Assembly (NCBI GenBank): GCA_002104985.1
Contig: MCGO01000027.1
Coordinates: 434,001 to 498,000, forward strand
Reading direction: 5' to 3'
Source of the DNA: Rhizoclosmatium globosum
Lineage: Eukaryota > Chytridiomycota > Chytridiomycetes > Chytridiales > Chytriomycetaceae
DNA length: 64,000 nt
Shown here in pieces: positions 12,050-23,338 of this stretch; position 1 is the first letter of the stretch, and the number at the start of each line of letters is the position of its first letter. The notes below the pieces were generated by a model. The model saw only the letters and a program-made list of their open reading frames with translations, did not search any database and was not told the origin of the DNA. A program made the translations under genes and the position numbers.

Positions 12050-12140
12050 AAAGTCTTCCCAAATTCAACCCCATAAGCCCGGGCCTCTTCCACTTCCTCT
12101 GGACTTAACAACGGCCCTTCCTTCTTCAACTCAAACATAG
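12050..12140 (-). pseudogene. 3' scrap of the PPR gene, U1 copy
   Basis: On the minus strand this encodes a stretch with MFELKKEG then EEVEEARAYGVEFGKTF. It matches the extreme C-terminus of the intact PPR protein (25893-28301), which reads MFELKEG then EDVEEARAFGVEFGRTF. Nothing upstream of this tail is present. It is fused to the truncated edge of the 698-bp array, where AATAAA-containing repeat sequence runs into it near 12048. The same junction occurs inverted at 33852-33944. Confidence 0.75.
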
Positions 12141-12210
12141 CAATTGTATTTTGGGGGGCATTGCTATTTATTTGACTTATTTCAGCAAACTGCAAGGATG
12201 ATTTTATTTC

Positions 12211-14157
12211 TCAGAAGGCATGACGGAACTTAACAAAGAGGCTGCTCTGGAGCGGAAGCAAAACAAGGCTGTATTTGAGTTGAATTTCATCTCTATTTTG
12301 GCGTTTGCACAAATGTTGTCCAAGGTGTAGTGCTGCATTTGAAATGAGATCCTCAGATACAACTTCACTGTGGTTCTGGAATTTTTTAACCAAAATCGTA
12401 CAAATTTGCAGATATATCAGGGGACTGAAGCGCATGATAATAGGCAGATCAACATCAAGGCTATTAGGCAGTTCAGGTCTGAAGGTGCCTGTGATTTTTT
12501 TCTGAGCAGCTCGAATATTATGGAAGAAATTCAAGGATTTACCCAATGAGAATCCATACTGTCGCAAGTTTGCAGCACTATCATGTGTGTGAACAAACAA
12601 ATCAAGAAGGTGCCTGTGTGGTTGAAACTTTTACAATTTAAATATGATTCATGATTGTTGTAGAGCTTACATATGTGGGTGGAGCCAATGCAATGGCAAG
12701 GGCATGAACTGCTACTGCTTTCATAATTTCATATGTATTATTGCTGATGTCCCTGCCATCTAGGAAATTAAACTCAGAACAGAATCAATAATGTTTTAGC
12801 TTCACACCTGACATTCGACTGCGATATGTTTTATAACCACAAATCATCTTGAGACCAAAGAGAAATGCCATGTTCAATTCCATAGGAGTATCACATGTTG
12901 CACCCAACTCCAATCCTGACCGCTGTCCAACTTGTATTCAGGACTCAATCATAATAAGAGTTCAAAGTTACCTCAAACTCAACACGAATGGCAATAATAT
13001 CACACAATAGAAACATTCTCCTCTGCTCCGCTTCAGTAGGAATTCGTGCATTGCAAAACACAAGTTTCAAGAGACGTGATAAAGGCCTCAGCATTTCGTT
13101 TTTAGAAAACGCATCTCGGCATTGTTTCCGTCGAAGTTGTTGTTTCTTGTAGATGTCGTCAAGGATGCCGTCAGATTCGTTTAAGTCTGAAAATGTGACT
13201 TTGATTCCCTATTTTTCCTTCAACTTAAATACGCACAGGATAGAAAGTCCTACCAATGAATTTGCATATGGAAAAATAGCCATCACATGGTCCGGGGCAA
13301 CTTCACTGATGCTATGGCTGGTTGGATACTTTGACCTAAGGAAGTTGATGAGAGAATCTGACTTGTTGTTTCGTAAAACAAGCATGGGGATTCTGCAATC
13401 TATGTAGCATTCACTTGATCTGCTTAGTGTTTGATCAAAATGCAATCAGTAGTTATCCAGATTGAGGGGAGATTCTGCATACTGAAAGCGTACCTTTCAA
13501 ATGCACAGTCCAAAACGATTATTTTGTCAGGAGCATGGATTGGGGCAATGAGGACTTGGTCAACAAATGCTTGGTAGAATCGGCCATCAAACTTGTCTTT
13601 AAGAAGAGATACGCAAGACAGACGGCTAATATGATTGAGTTAAATAATAGTGAATCCATCCAATGCTGGGACACACACCGTAGGTCCTCTGATGGAATAG
13701 AGGTACCAAGTGGAATAGACTCAAAGTTGTTGCGAACAACAACCTCCCAGTTCGTCAACATTGTCTGGGGTCGAGCAAGAGACGAATCATACACATTCCA
13801 TACAGTGAGATCGCGAGGAAGCGCTTTTGAATGAAGGGCATGGCGGATATACTTGTTTGCAAAGCAGAGAAGCTATTGATGACGATGTAGCCGGGTGTCA
13901 GAAATTGAATAAAATAATAATGGAATGATATTAACCTTATTCTTTGCTTCTGTAGTAGCTGGGCTATCGTTTGGTGTCCAGCTTGAGGAATGAAACTCCC
14001 AATTCCCAACAGTCACACACATGTTGAACAATCCCTCTTGCACACTTCCAACTTGTCCCGCAGTCAATTTGGCCCTCCAAGTGATTGCGTGGGCCGTGCA
14101 GTACTGGGTCAGCTGCTCAGCTGCTGTCTCGGTGGCTATCTCAGCAACCCGTATCAT
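12211..14157 (-). CDS. Unknown 523-aa protein, eight exons, U1 copy
   Basis: Eight exons on the minus strand mirror the U3 copy at 31837-33783; the sum of matching coordinates is 45994 throughout. Exons: 14157-13936, 13872-13679, 13625-13494, 13419-13254, 13208-12972, 12922-12808, 12759-12671, 12627-12211. The seven introns are 43-74 nt and keep phase, giving 524 codons with the stop. I do not recognise the family. The protein is mixed Leu/Arg-rich without an obvious signal peptide, zinc motif or long membrane segment. Both copies keep the frame despite a few amino-acid changes, for example VANLRQ in U3 against AANLRQ here. An upstream in-frame ATG at 14193 is possible; I chose 14157 because the U3 copy is open from there. 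Confidence 0.65.
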
Positions 14158-14275
14158 TCTCCTCTCTTTTTTTAAATTATTAAGAAGAATCATCTGATAA
14201 TTTATTTACAATATTAACAGGAAAGTAAAAGTTTTCGTTACAAGCAAGTTAGCATCTGATGTTTCCTTGAGCTCC

Positions 14276-15324
14276 TCATTCAAGACTGATCTTGACACGA
14301 GACAGACCCTCGTCATCAAACATCAAAACTCGAGGTTGCTCAACGTTGGGAAGAAGGGGTGGATTTTCATTGTTTTCATTTTGCGCAGGCAAGGTCAGTG
14401 GCGCTGAGTTTGTTGGCTTTTCAAAATGAGTGCATCCATCCAAAGCAGCAGTGATGCACGTGATGGCATTTTTATCCTCATACCCTTCCAAATAAACCAT
14501 GGACAATTCGAGTAACATTTCAATTTGGGCAGCTTCCGAACAATCAGTGCAATCCTCCATGTTAAACTTTGGACAGGCGAAACCATCTCTTTGATGGGGC
14601 TGATTTGGAGAGTGTCCGACAATCCCATCAAAATAATCCGAACTGCTGTTTGTGAGATATGGTTGGTTCTTCTTAATGGATCCAGTGACAGTAAAAAGCT
14701 CAGGATCCAAATCATCTCCAGGGAATTCGGCAGGCAAGAAAGAGGAAGCTGCAACAAAATCTCCATCAAATTCATCATTATTCATTGACTGTTTGGCTGG
14801 AGACACGTCTGCAGGAAGAAGGACAGGTGCAGTGACAGTAACAGTTGGAGTTTCCTCAATCGTATCTGCAGCAACCACAACGGGAATATCCGCCAAATTC
14901 GCCGCTTCAAGTACTGAAATCGATTTAGTACCAAGATCATGATATTAAGATTTGAGTGCTGATGAAACCTCATACCGGGAGCGATTTGTGCAAGTCCAGC
15001 CAAACCAGAACCATCCACATGAGTATGCAATTGAAGATCGGGTACCTCAAGAGACGATTGAGTGGAGGCTGCATCAGTATCAATAGCGTCGGTGGTTGCC
15101 ATCACCGTGACCGATCCCATCGGGACAATAGCATCCATATCCGAATCATGTGTAAGAGAAGCATTATCAAGCAGGATGGCACTAGGCACAATGATGGGAC
15201 TGGATGGGACTGTTTGCAGTGGAGTTGGAATCGCAGAAGACTTAAACCTGAGAGCAACCTTGATACTTTCAATCGATTTCTTCACTTTCAATTGAAACTT
15301 TCGAAATCCTTGCTCGTGTGGCAT
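14276..15324 (-). CDS. Unknown 328-aa acidic, Ser/Thr/Pro-rich protein, two exons, U1 copy
   Basis: Exon 1 is 15324-14976 and exon 2 is 14913-14276, joined across a 62-nt GTATGAG...TTTCAG intron. The start ATG at 15324 opens a basic N-terminus (EQGFRKFQLKVKKSIESIK), followed by long low-complexity stretches rich in Thr, Val, Asp and Pro and a C-terminal region with FDDEGLSRVKISLE. It has the look of a regulatory or scaffold protein, but no family is recognised. The gene is divergent from the 117-aa gene at 15398. The same structure is intact at 30666-31714. Confidence 0.65.
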
Positions 15325-15397
15325 ATTGTATCAGTATTGATTTTGGAAAGGGGTTTTTAATGCTGTGGAACTGGAACAAACAAACATACCATCGATA
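15325..15397. promoter_or_regulatory. Compact bidirectional promoter region between divergent genes
   Basis: Only 73 bp separate the start codons of the 328-aa gene (minus) and the 117-aa gene (plus). Such close divergent spacing implies a shared promoter. No clear TATA box is visible. The U3 copy (30594-30665) keeps the arrangement with a one-base difference. Confidence 0.45.
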
Positions 15398-15751
15398 ATG
15401 GCCTCTCCGCCTCTCACGCCAACCAAAAAGTCTTCAGAAGATAACAGCTCCATTCTGCAGTTGAAACAATATCTCAAGACCCCTTCGACGTCGTTGCAGC
15501 CAGAAGCTCAGAAGCAATGGATTCCAACCACTCCAGCACCTTCTCCATCAACACAAGCACACAAGCATTCCCGGGTAGACCACCAGCTACCCACTTTAAA
15601 GAACGAACCCGAAATTACCTGCGCTTCACGCCTTGCGACTCTCCTTTCTGCACTTGACTTTGCTGTTGATCGCCTCAAAGCCCACGATCCTGAGAGCAGC
15701 AAGATTAAGACTATTGAAAGCCTTCTACCCGCTATAAAATCACAAAAATGA
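15398..15751 (+). CDS. Unknown 117-aa Ser/Pro-rich protein, U1 copy
   Basis: A single-exon frame starts at ATG 15398 (MASPPLTPTKKSSEDN) and ends at TGA 15749-15751. The N-terminal half is Ser/Thr/Pro-rich with SP and TP pairs that could be proline-directed phosphorylation sites. The C-terminal 50 residues look helical (RLATLLSALDFAVDRLKAHD). An AATAAA signal lies about 45 bp after the stop. The family is not recognised. The identical frame at 30240-30593 on the other strand in U3 supports it as a real gene. Confidence 0.6.
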   Translation: MASPPLTPTKKSSEDNSSILQLKQYLKTPSTSLQPEAQKQWIPTTPAPSPSTQAHKHSRVDHQLPTLKNEPEITCASRLATLLSALDFAVDRLKAHDPESSKIKTIESLLPAIKSQK

Positions 15752-16237
15752 TATTCTTTGTCAACTTACTTCCTTGTTTTGTGAGTTAGTATACTCTGAA
15801 TAAAACCTTCCTTACTTATATGTATCTTCACTGTATTGCTCTTGCATTCTTGCTTTTGGTTGTCAATTTTGCCCAAATGAGGTTTTCCTATCTCTTAACA
15901 AACAAAATCTTAACCCCAAAGCCTGTACGTGCCTTCTCCTCCACACCTTTGTTTCCACTCCCTCTCTGCCTCTCTCTCTCTCTCTCTCTCTCTCCTCCAC
16001 AACCAAACTTCAGTTGAGCTGAGTAAATGCACAATGAAGGATAAATTGTGTTCCACAGTGCTGTCAAACATTCTTTCCCATCTTTGCCCCACCTCTACGC
16101 GTCTTGCACCTTATCCTTGATGATTACGTGCTAATTTATATAACAGAAGAAATTCAAAAACACACCAACGACCCCAGGTCCAAAGACTAAGCTAAGTTAT
16201 TCTATTTGTTGATAACAACAGCCCCAAAACTACAGGA
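15752..16237. repeat. Intergenic stretch with a (CT)n microsatellite
   Basis: A CT dinucleotide run lies at about 15969-15994. The complement (GA run) is found at about 30001-30020 and 42296-42316, each with a slightly different length. The rest of the stretch is the upstream region of the NYN gene, with no supported gene. Confidence 0.7.
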
Positions 16238-16954
16238 ATGCCCCGGTACGTTTACGTCTTCTTGGATAGCGAAAACGTGCCATCAGGGAGGCATCAGGTA
16301 TGACTGTTTGTTGGTAAACCTCCTTGTATTGGTGTTCTAACTACTCTTTGCTTTCAGAGCAGTAGCTCGTATTTCCAGGCCATCATGGAACCCTTCATGG
16401 CACCCCAGACTCCCGGCGAGGAGGTTGTACCTGGATGCTTTGAAGTGATGACTGGGATTCGGTCGCGAAATGCTGGGACCAACCATCAGATCTCTGGCTA
16501 CAGAGCGGCTGGCTGTGGATTCCGCGAGTCTTTGGTTGACGAACCAGAGGCTGCTGACAGCATCCACGGAGCCGGAATCCGCCAGGCTGTGGATTTCCAC
16601 ATGCGATTCCGCGCACAAGAACCTGCCACGCTGGTCCATGTCAGTTCTGACACTGGATTTTTTGGTCCCATAGCTGCTGCCGTGCACGCAGGGTTCGATG
16701 TGGTGGTGGTACACACTGGAAACAGGTTCAGCCTCACCAAGTACCACGCCTTGGCACAGGGTCTTGCTGCACCCACTCTTGTGTCAATTTCGAGCCTCAA
16801 GAACAAAACCTACACATATACAATGCAGCCTCGTGTTCCTCCGACTGCAGAGTACATGGTTCCTCTTCTTCCCAACATACTTCCTCCACAAGTCGCAGCC
16901 AACTGGCAAGAGGGAGCTGGTCATTTTATGAGACCACAGCTATTGTTTGATTAG
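16238..16954 (+). CDS. NYN-domain (PIN-like) nuclease-family protein, complete copy
   Basis: Two exons, 16238-16297 and 16358-16954, are joined across a 60-nt GTATGAC...TTTCAG intron and encode 218 aa. The N-terminus MPRYVYVFLDSENVPSG matches the first strand of NYN domains with its catalytic Asp in the D-x-E-N motif. A middle helix region follows, then VSSDTGFFGPI with the second acidic cluster, and then GFDVVVVH. NYN proteins are usually metal-dependent RNA nucleases acting in RNA processing; activity here is inferred only. The C-terminal 60 residues lack a known domain. The gene spans the U1/U2 boundary. Four other full or partial copies are in the window. Confidence 0.75.
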
Positions 16955-17564
16955 TTGATGAAGGGAATGAAGGGTTGAAATGGGTTTGTTGCTGTATATG
17001 TTGCTGGAACCTGGAGGATGAACGGTGGAAAGGGCAGCGCAGTTATGGCGTGGTGTCGGGTTGAAGGGAGGGATAATTGGTGTGCTGTATAGAGGTGGAA
17101 AGGGCAGCGCAGTTATGGCGTGGTGTTGGGTTGAAGGGAGGGATAATTGGTGTGCTGTATAGAGGGTGGTTGAAGGGTGGGATTTATCCAGGATTCGGGA
17201 GTAGAAGTTGGTGTTTCTTTATTCAATCTGTTTTTATCCAAATACAAATATCATTCTATCAGTCACTTTATTCTGATGTGATGTAGACAATACTTTTGTG
17301 GCTAAACACAACGAAATGTTTCGGACATCCTCCTTTTTTTCCATTCTTTCCTGTGCACGACGTCTCCTTCTCCAACCATTCCCCAACTAACTCTTCACCT
17401 ATGATGCTACATTTCTTGTTCATTCACTGTGATGCCTGATGCGCCTCAGGCGGAGAGTGGCTTCTGCGATGCACAGTAACCAAATGCGCCTCAGGCGGAA
17501 CTTGTGTGTGTGTGTTGCAGCTAGCCCAATGGAGTTACAGTGACTGGGAAATAGAGCATTCAAA

Positions 17565-17650
17565 GGTGGTTTGTTGGTTGGATGGTTGGTTGGTTGGATT
17601 GTTGGTTGGATGGTTGGTTGGTTGGTTGGTTGGTTGGTTGGTTGGTTGGA
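17565..17650. repeat. GGTT/GGAT microsatellite, U2 copy
   Basis: Same locus as 1141-1222, one tetranucleotide longer. The unit-length 70-bp tandem duplication lies upstream at 17025-17164. Confidence 0.9.
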
Positions 17651-18568
17651 GAGATCGTGTTGCTTATCCTGCTGGACACCTCCAAACTCGACCCTTCAGT
17701 CGTTTCTCCAGTGCAACTACGCGCAAACAATGTCTGATTGGCAATGGGCTCTCTGCATCGCTTGATTGGAAAGGTAAGCTTTTGTTGTGCACTTATGTTT
17801 TCTCATACTCATCTTTTGGGCATCTAATATATAGTATCGAATATCATTATTGATACTGGAATGTGCTGCCATGCATATTTTCGCTCGACGAGGACCCTTG
17901 CGTTGATCAGACGGCCACACATCAATTCAACCAAAGATTGTGCAAGTATACACTCAAGAATATGGTTTCAAGCAAACTTCTGGCGAAGGGACTAGCAGTA
18001 TGTTCAAATATCGATGGATAAGAAGAGGTAAGACATCCCCCGTCTCTCAGGTTGGCGCTAAAAACATCATTCTGTCAGTTTCTCTTCACAAACAATCATG
18101 CTGTTGAAGGGGGAGCTATCACTCTTCACATCTCAGCATCTTCGTCAACTGCTCCGAAACAACCACACAAACGTACACTTGCACCATCCAGCCAGATCAA
18201 ACCAATTCAATGAATGCAGCATTTCTTTGGGCGTTGTGGGTCCTTGTCCAACACGCCAAGTGCAAATTCCAACAAAGGAAACGGAACGACAGGAGGCTTC
18301 GTGGACTCGTCCGCTGGAAGGACCTGGGTCGCTGTCTGGACTGAAGGAGCCTAGCAATAATCCAAAACGACTCAAGGTGCTTCCCAGCTCCCTTCCTCTT
18401 CTCAAATCCAACAATCTAATCTAACCATCGTCATCCCTGCTTCAGAATCAACTGAATCCGCCCTCAGAGCCGGTACACTGCCTCCAACAATCAAGTGTCC
18501 CAACACTGACCAACAAACTCAAAGAAACAGTAAACGAATCTCATCAAAAAGGTGACTAACAACAGAAA

Positions 18569-20463
18569 TCAAGAGAGGAGTACTTACTGTCGCTCAACAG
18601 GAGGCTGCTGACGTGAAAATTGCGTTAGAATGTGTTGACAAAGAATTGGTTGCTTCCAAGGCCCGTGCTGACGAAGGAATAGAGTCCTTCAATCACCTGA
18701 AAAATGAATACGACGCTACGAAGATGCTTTTGGCCAGCTTGACTAAAGAGGTCAAATGGGCAAAATCGTGTATTGCTCAACTATCGGCCCAAATCAATGC
18801 GGAAGCTGAAAATGAGTGAACGCATGCAGGCATTGAATGAGGAGTTTGATGGAGCAAAGTCGTTCATTTATCAGCAATTGTGTCAACTGGAGGAAGTGCA
18901 GCGTGATTAGAATGAAGCAAGCGTGTGGCTGATGAATTTGACGGAAGAGTTGGAGACTGTCAAGAAAAAGACTAACTCCAAGGAACAGTCGCAAGAAATG
19001 GAGAAAATAAACCAAGAGCTTTCATGTGAACAAGAAAGAATGGAAAGTGCTGGGCGGGAAATGGAATGCGCGGTTTGTGGAGGTGGAGAATCTGCACGCG
19101 AACAAGCTGCTTGATCTGTTGAATTGACCCAAAAAGCACATGGTGATGCTGATGTTTGTGTTGCGGAAGCTCAGAAGCACGCACTTCTCGCAAGGGAGGA
19201 CTTCGAACGTTCCCAAGCAAAGGTTTCCCAAAGAGAATCAGACTTGTCAGATCTTGAAGTGGCCTTGGCTGTAATGACGAAGGAGAGAGACGAAGTGGTA
19301 CGTCTAACCGTGCTTTGTTTGTTTGTTTAATGAGTCGTTGCTATAGAAATGGGAATGGAATGTGACCAGAGATAGCTCAGTGGCATACAATCAAACTTGG
19401 ACGTGAGTGAAGAAAACCTTTTGGATTTGGAAGCGTCGTTGAGGGATTCCAAGGCACCAGAGGTTGTGTTGCAAGCACAAGTCCAAAGGGACGAGTTTGT
19501 TGGGCGAGATTCAAGCTGCTCTTCAACAAAGTGTTGGCAAGTGGGAGCAAAGAGCCAGGGAATAGAAGAATAGGTTGTTCTGGCAATTTTGGTTTGGTGA
19601 GTTTTTTCAATGCCAGGTTTGTCGGGAGGGTATTAAAATCATGCTTTGTAGCAATCGCAAGTTGTTGCTGATGCTCAAGAAGCTCTAAAAGTTGCAGAAA
19701 CGCGGGTTGAAAACTTTGTGCGTGAGAAAGATGAACTTACAAGCAAATGGCTGTTACTGCTGCCTCTTTGGAAGAGGCGTGAAAGATTTCAAATACAAAG
19801 GCTTATGAATTGACCGTGAAGACACAGAAGTTTGAGGCTCAAACTGTGATTATCCATGAACTGGAGAGTCGATGCTCTGAATTGGTGAGTTGGTGTGTTC
19901 TTTGTCTTCAAGATCTAATTCTTTGGGTAGACAAATTCTCTTGCGGCTGCTGAAACCTGGGTCGAAGGATGCTGAGGCCACAATGTCAGTCATGACACAA
20001 CAATTCGAAACTTTGCAAAATGAGGAGTTGTCTCACAATATCATGTCTCTTTCAAGTTCAAGTGGACATTCCAACTTCCGACTGTTTGTTGGATGAAGGT
20101 GCTTGAAAGGGCTGATCATCCTCGTACTTCTGCCATCTGGAAGGGACTTTCCTAAAAATCCACCCCAACAGGTTGTTTTCAGAGAAGGAGGTGGAAGTTA
20201 TTGTTAGTGCCCCGATGGGAAGCATGGCTGATAAAAAGGAGCGTCTTGACCCCACAAACGTTGAGTTGGTAGAACAGATTCGGCGCTTGGAGCCTGAAGC
20301 TGTTATGAATGCGGAGGTGTTGAGCAGTGTCCAGAAGTTGTTGACTGTGGCCACGACTGAAACCGAAGGAATGGAAATCGAATGGTCCACTTTTCTTCTT
20401 CTTGGAGAAATATACCACGCTGTGAGATTCCACATGGAAGCAAAGTGGAATAAGGTTGTTTGA
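18569..20463 (+). pseudogene. Decayed coiled-coil protein gene, U2 copy
   Basis: Equivalent of 2160-4070. Coiled-coil-like open stretches lie at 18613-18819, 18923-19114, 19124-19315 and 20173-20463. The segment after 20173 is open through the SAPMGSMADKK junction, where U1 has a short insertion and a stop, so this copy is locally better preserved. A stop near 18907 is private to U2, and a TGA near 19112 is shared with U1. No family is recognised. Confidence 0.5.
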
Positions 20464-20574
20464 AACGTCCTTGTGCCATTCACACATCAACACAGTTCGA
20501 TCTGGAGCTTGTCAGTGGATATTCACAAACTTACCTGCCCTTATCCAATTATTATTTAGCTGGACAAGGACAAA

Positions 20575-23338
20575 ATTGGGTCGGCCATGTTGGATCAAGT
20601 TTTATCTTTAAATCGTTGAAGGAAAAAAGTTTGGTGTTAGCAAATTACAAGGAGGTAATTTGTTGCAATTTCCTTTCACGTATCCTCATTTTGATTCCAT
20701 TCTTAGCTCCTACAATCTGCTGAGATGTTGCTTGATTCAATCAATCCATATACAATCTGGAAACATATCTACCATTTGGTCATTGCGAATCCGATTGGAC
20801 CATGTCAAACCATGCAAGAATACCAGCTCTTTGATTTGATGCTGGGGGTTGTTTGTGTGGAGGAAGAAGATGTGAAGCGTATTCATCTGCCGATTTTGTT
20901 GTGTTGGTTAAGTTACCAGCTTGATGTGAGTTTGACTTCCTTTCTCCAATGTCAATTTAGAAAACTCAAGAAAAACTTAGATGTTCAAAAAAAAGTTAGA
21001 CGACTTTACCGAAACCTCGCACAAATTACCACTCTTTCTCGGAGTATGTTCCAAAGTTCTCTCCAATATACCTCGCGAAAGTATGACAAAGTCATGGATT
21101 TTGAAACTGTCAGAATCTAACAGGTCAGAACGAATTCCGATGCGGCCAGTGGAATCACGGAAAGCCGGTGTTAAAAAGACGTCTCCTACTTCTGCAACCG
21201 GTGCATCCAACATCAGCATCTCATCCTCTCTACCATATGGAACCGTTATGAATGAAGCAGAAGAAACAGCACTTGACGAACCAGCCGTGTTTCAGTCCCC
21301 GTCTATCTCTGAATTTGTAATTGATGGCCCTGTTGTCGAACTCAGTTTCACCAACTTCCAACTGTTTCTGACGAGCTTGTTGGATCGAGTGATAACATGT
21401 TTTGGACCCTGAACTGTAGTTGACAGTGTCGTTTCGCCTACTGGTGTCAGCGTCAGCAACTCGGAGAAATATTCTATCGTAATGTTGCTTGAGGAAACGT
21501 GCCGAATGATTGAATGATTGAAGTGCTTGCGTCTGTGTATTTGGCGGTGCACTCGAAACCCCAGCAAAGAAGCTTGGTGGCTCTGGAGTATGAGCACTGG
21601 GATGGATGTTGAGCGAGTGTGTGACACTATGGTTCCCACAGTATTTTGAACGGGCGAGGTAAAGCAAACCATCAAACTTTTTAGACGTCTGAGTTTAGTG
21701 TCCTGAACGTCTCGCTTTCTTGTGTCCTCCAAATATTGTTGCAGGCGCGTTCTTCTTCCGTGACACTGAAATTTGATGTTAAGCTGTTTATTCAAGTTTC
21801 CGTTAGCAGAGTAAGCATCTATCATCCTCTCCAAACAACACATCATTTACAAAGATATTTTCAAATAGTTATGGCTATGCTTGGATCCGGAGCCTTTTGG
21901 AATCTGTCATGCCCGAATCGTAGGTTTGATTTGGAAATTGAGCAGTGTGACCAAGTTTGGTTCTTACATTGTCGAAGACGTTGTTGCCAACTTTCTCTCG
22001 TCGCGCGATTTGGTGGATTTGCTCTTGCATCAACAGAGATTTGGAATTCTGTGGAGGTTGAGTGAAGGCAGACTGGAATCGCGTTTCCGAAGCCTCTGGT
22101 TTTGGTAGTGGACGCGTTGAGGAGTTAGAATCGGTCGATTAGGCGGATTGGAAAAGCGTGGTTGAAAACGTATGTCAAGTCTTACTCGAGGTGGGGAACA
22201 AGTCTATTTTGAAATCGTAGCTAACGTATCTGTGCTTTATAGGGTGATTGAGCCTATTTTGGCGACACTCCTCCATCCTGATATTTTTGTCTTTTCCGAA
22301 CCATTTTCATTGGTAACCAAGAAGAAACAGTATTCTACTATGAGCGTGAGTTCAAATGGGTCAAGTTCTGTACTCGACAGAGGCACTCTCCTTGTTATTG
22401 GCTGGAAACCGCCCTCTGCTTCAAACTTTATGGTCGGAGAGTATCAAGGAAGCAGATATTTTGGAATTGAAGGAAGTGTCGTGGTTACATAACGATTTGT
22501 TGTAAATAGGCGTTGGTGTTACTGATCCTGATTTGTGCAGAGTTTAATACTTTGATCGGAGACCTCAAATATGCCGAAATACTAATGTTTATCTGACTGG
22601 AACAAGAGCAAAATCGAAAAGATAAAAAAGGGAGGAACAAATATTTGGGATTTCGGAATTGTTTCAAGTGTGTTTGTTGATAGCTCGTCGCCTGATGCCT
22701 TGGAGTAAGAACCGCAGAATTCCAGGTGAGCTGCTTCCTGCTGTTTGTTTGTTTTGTTTATAACATTTGTTTGTTCAGGGATGCCATCATTGAACTTCTG
22801 CCAGGAATTTTGGGTGTGCTGAAGTCGTTGTTTTCCCAGTTCAAGAGAGATCCTTTTGCATCTGATAGTCCCAGTTCCAAGTCTCTGAAGTCGTATGAAC
22901 TCTCAGGTGCCTCTCTGGATTTCTTGTGCGTCTCGGTCAAAAGTAGTATCCGCCATATCTTACAAACAATCTATTCCAAGTTCCCTGCACATTTAGTCGA
23001 ATCAACTCTGGAGGTGTGGTTCTCGGACTGTGATGAGTTGGTTGAAGGGAAGGCTTTCATGTGGGATAACTCTGTCTTGGATATGATTCACTTGGTTCCT
23101 GATTTGACACAGAAGGCTCTGATGACGCATGTGCTGGATGGACTGCGGACTCGGTTCGGATTCGCTCAGAACATTGCGTCATCGAAAGACAACGGAAATC
23201 CATTTTACGTGCGATCAAAACAAATGTACGTTTTCTTGTAGTCGTGGCGGATCGCCCTCTACCTCGTCACCGTCGCCAGAGACACGGGTTCTTACACCCA
23301 ACATGAGTCCCAAACCAGAACCTGCAAAGTTAAAATGA
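20575..23338 (+). pseudogene. DOP1: DOP1/Dopey-like gene, decayed, U2 copy (deletion type)
   Basis: Same DOP1-like blocks as U1, with the 8-bp duplication near 21501-21516 and the TAG at 22126-22128 both shared. The TGA seen at U1 5914 is a Ser codon here. An extra base near 22380 shifts the frame in the block after VSSNGSSSVLD. An 830-bp deletion joins the region near 22596 directly to the exon that reads DAIIELLPGILGVLKSLF from about 22781, which here has the ancestral orientation. The stretch 22781-23238 (through VPDLTQKALM) is the longest undamaged piece of this gene in the window. A second deletion near 23249 joins it to the Ser/Pro tail ending at 23338. Confidence 0.6.

Larger units (their letters stand above)
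1..16424 (+). repeat. Segmental duplication unit U1 (reference copy, + orientation)
   Basis: The sequence from position 1 reappears from 16425 with a constant offset of 16424 over the first 1.5 kb, including the NYN exon, a 70-bp tandem duplication and the microsatellite. The unit starts inside the NYN gene and ends inside the next NYN gene, so U1 and U2 sit head to tail. Its content is coiled-coil pseudogene, DOP1-like pseudogene, 698-bp array, PPR scrap, 523-aa gene, 328-aa gene, 117-aa gene and NYN gene. Confidence 0.9.

Noticed and set aside
16498..16806. Minus-strand and alternate-frame ORFs across the NYN gene
   Set aside because: The NYN frame carries conserved motifs and correct splicing; the others are shadows repeated wherever the NYN gene is copied.
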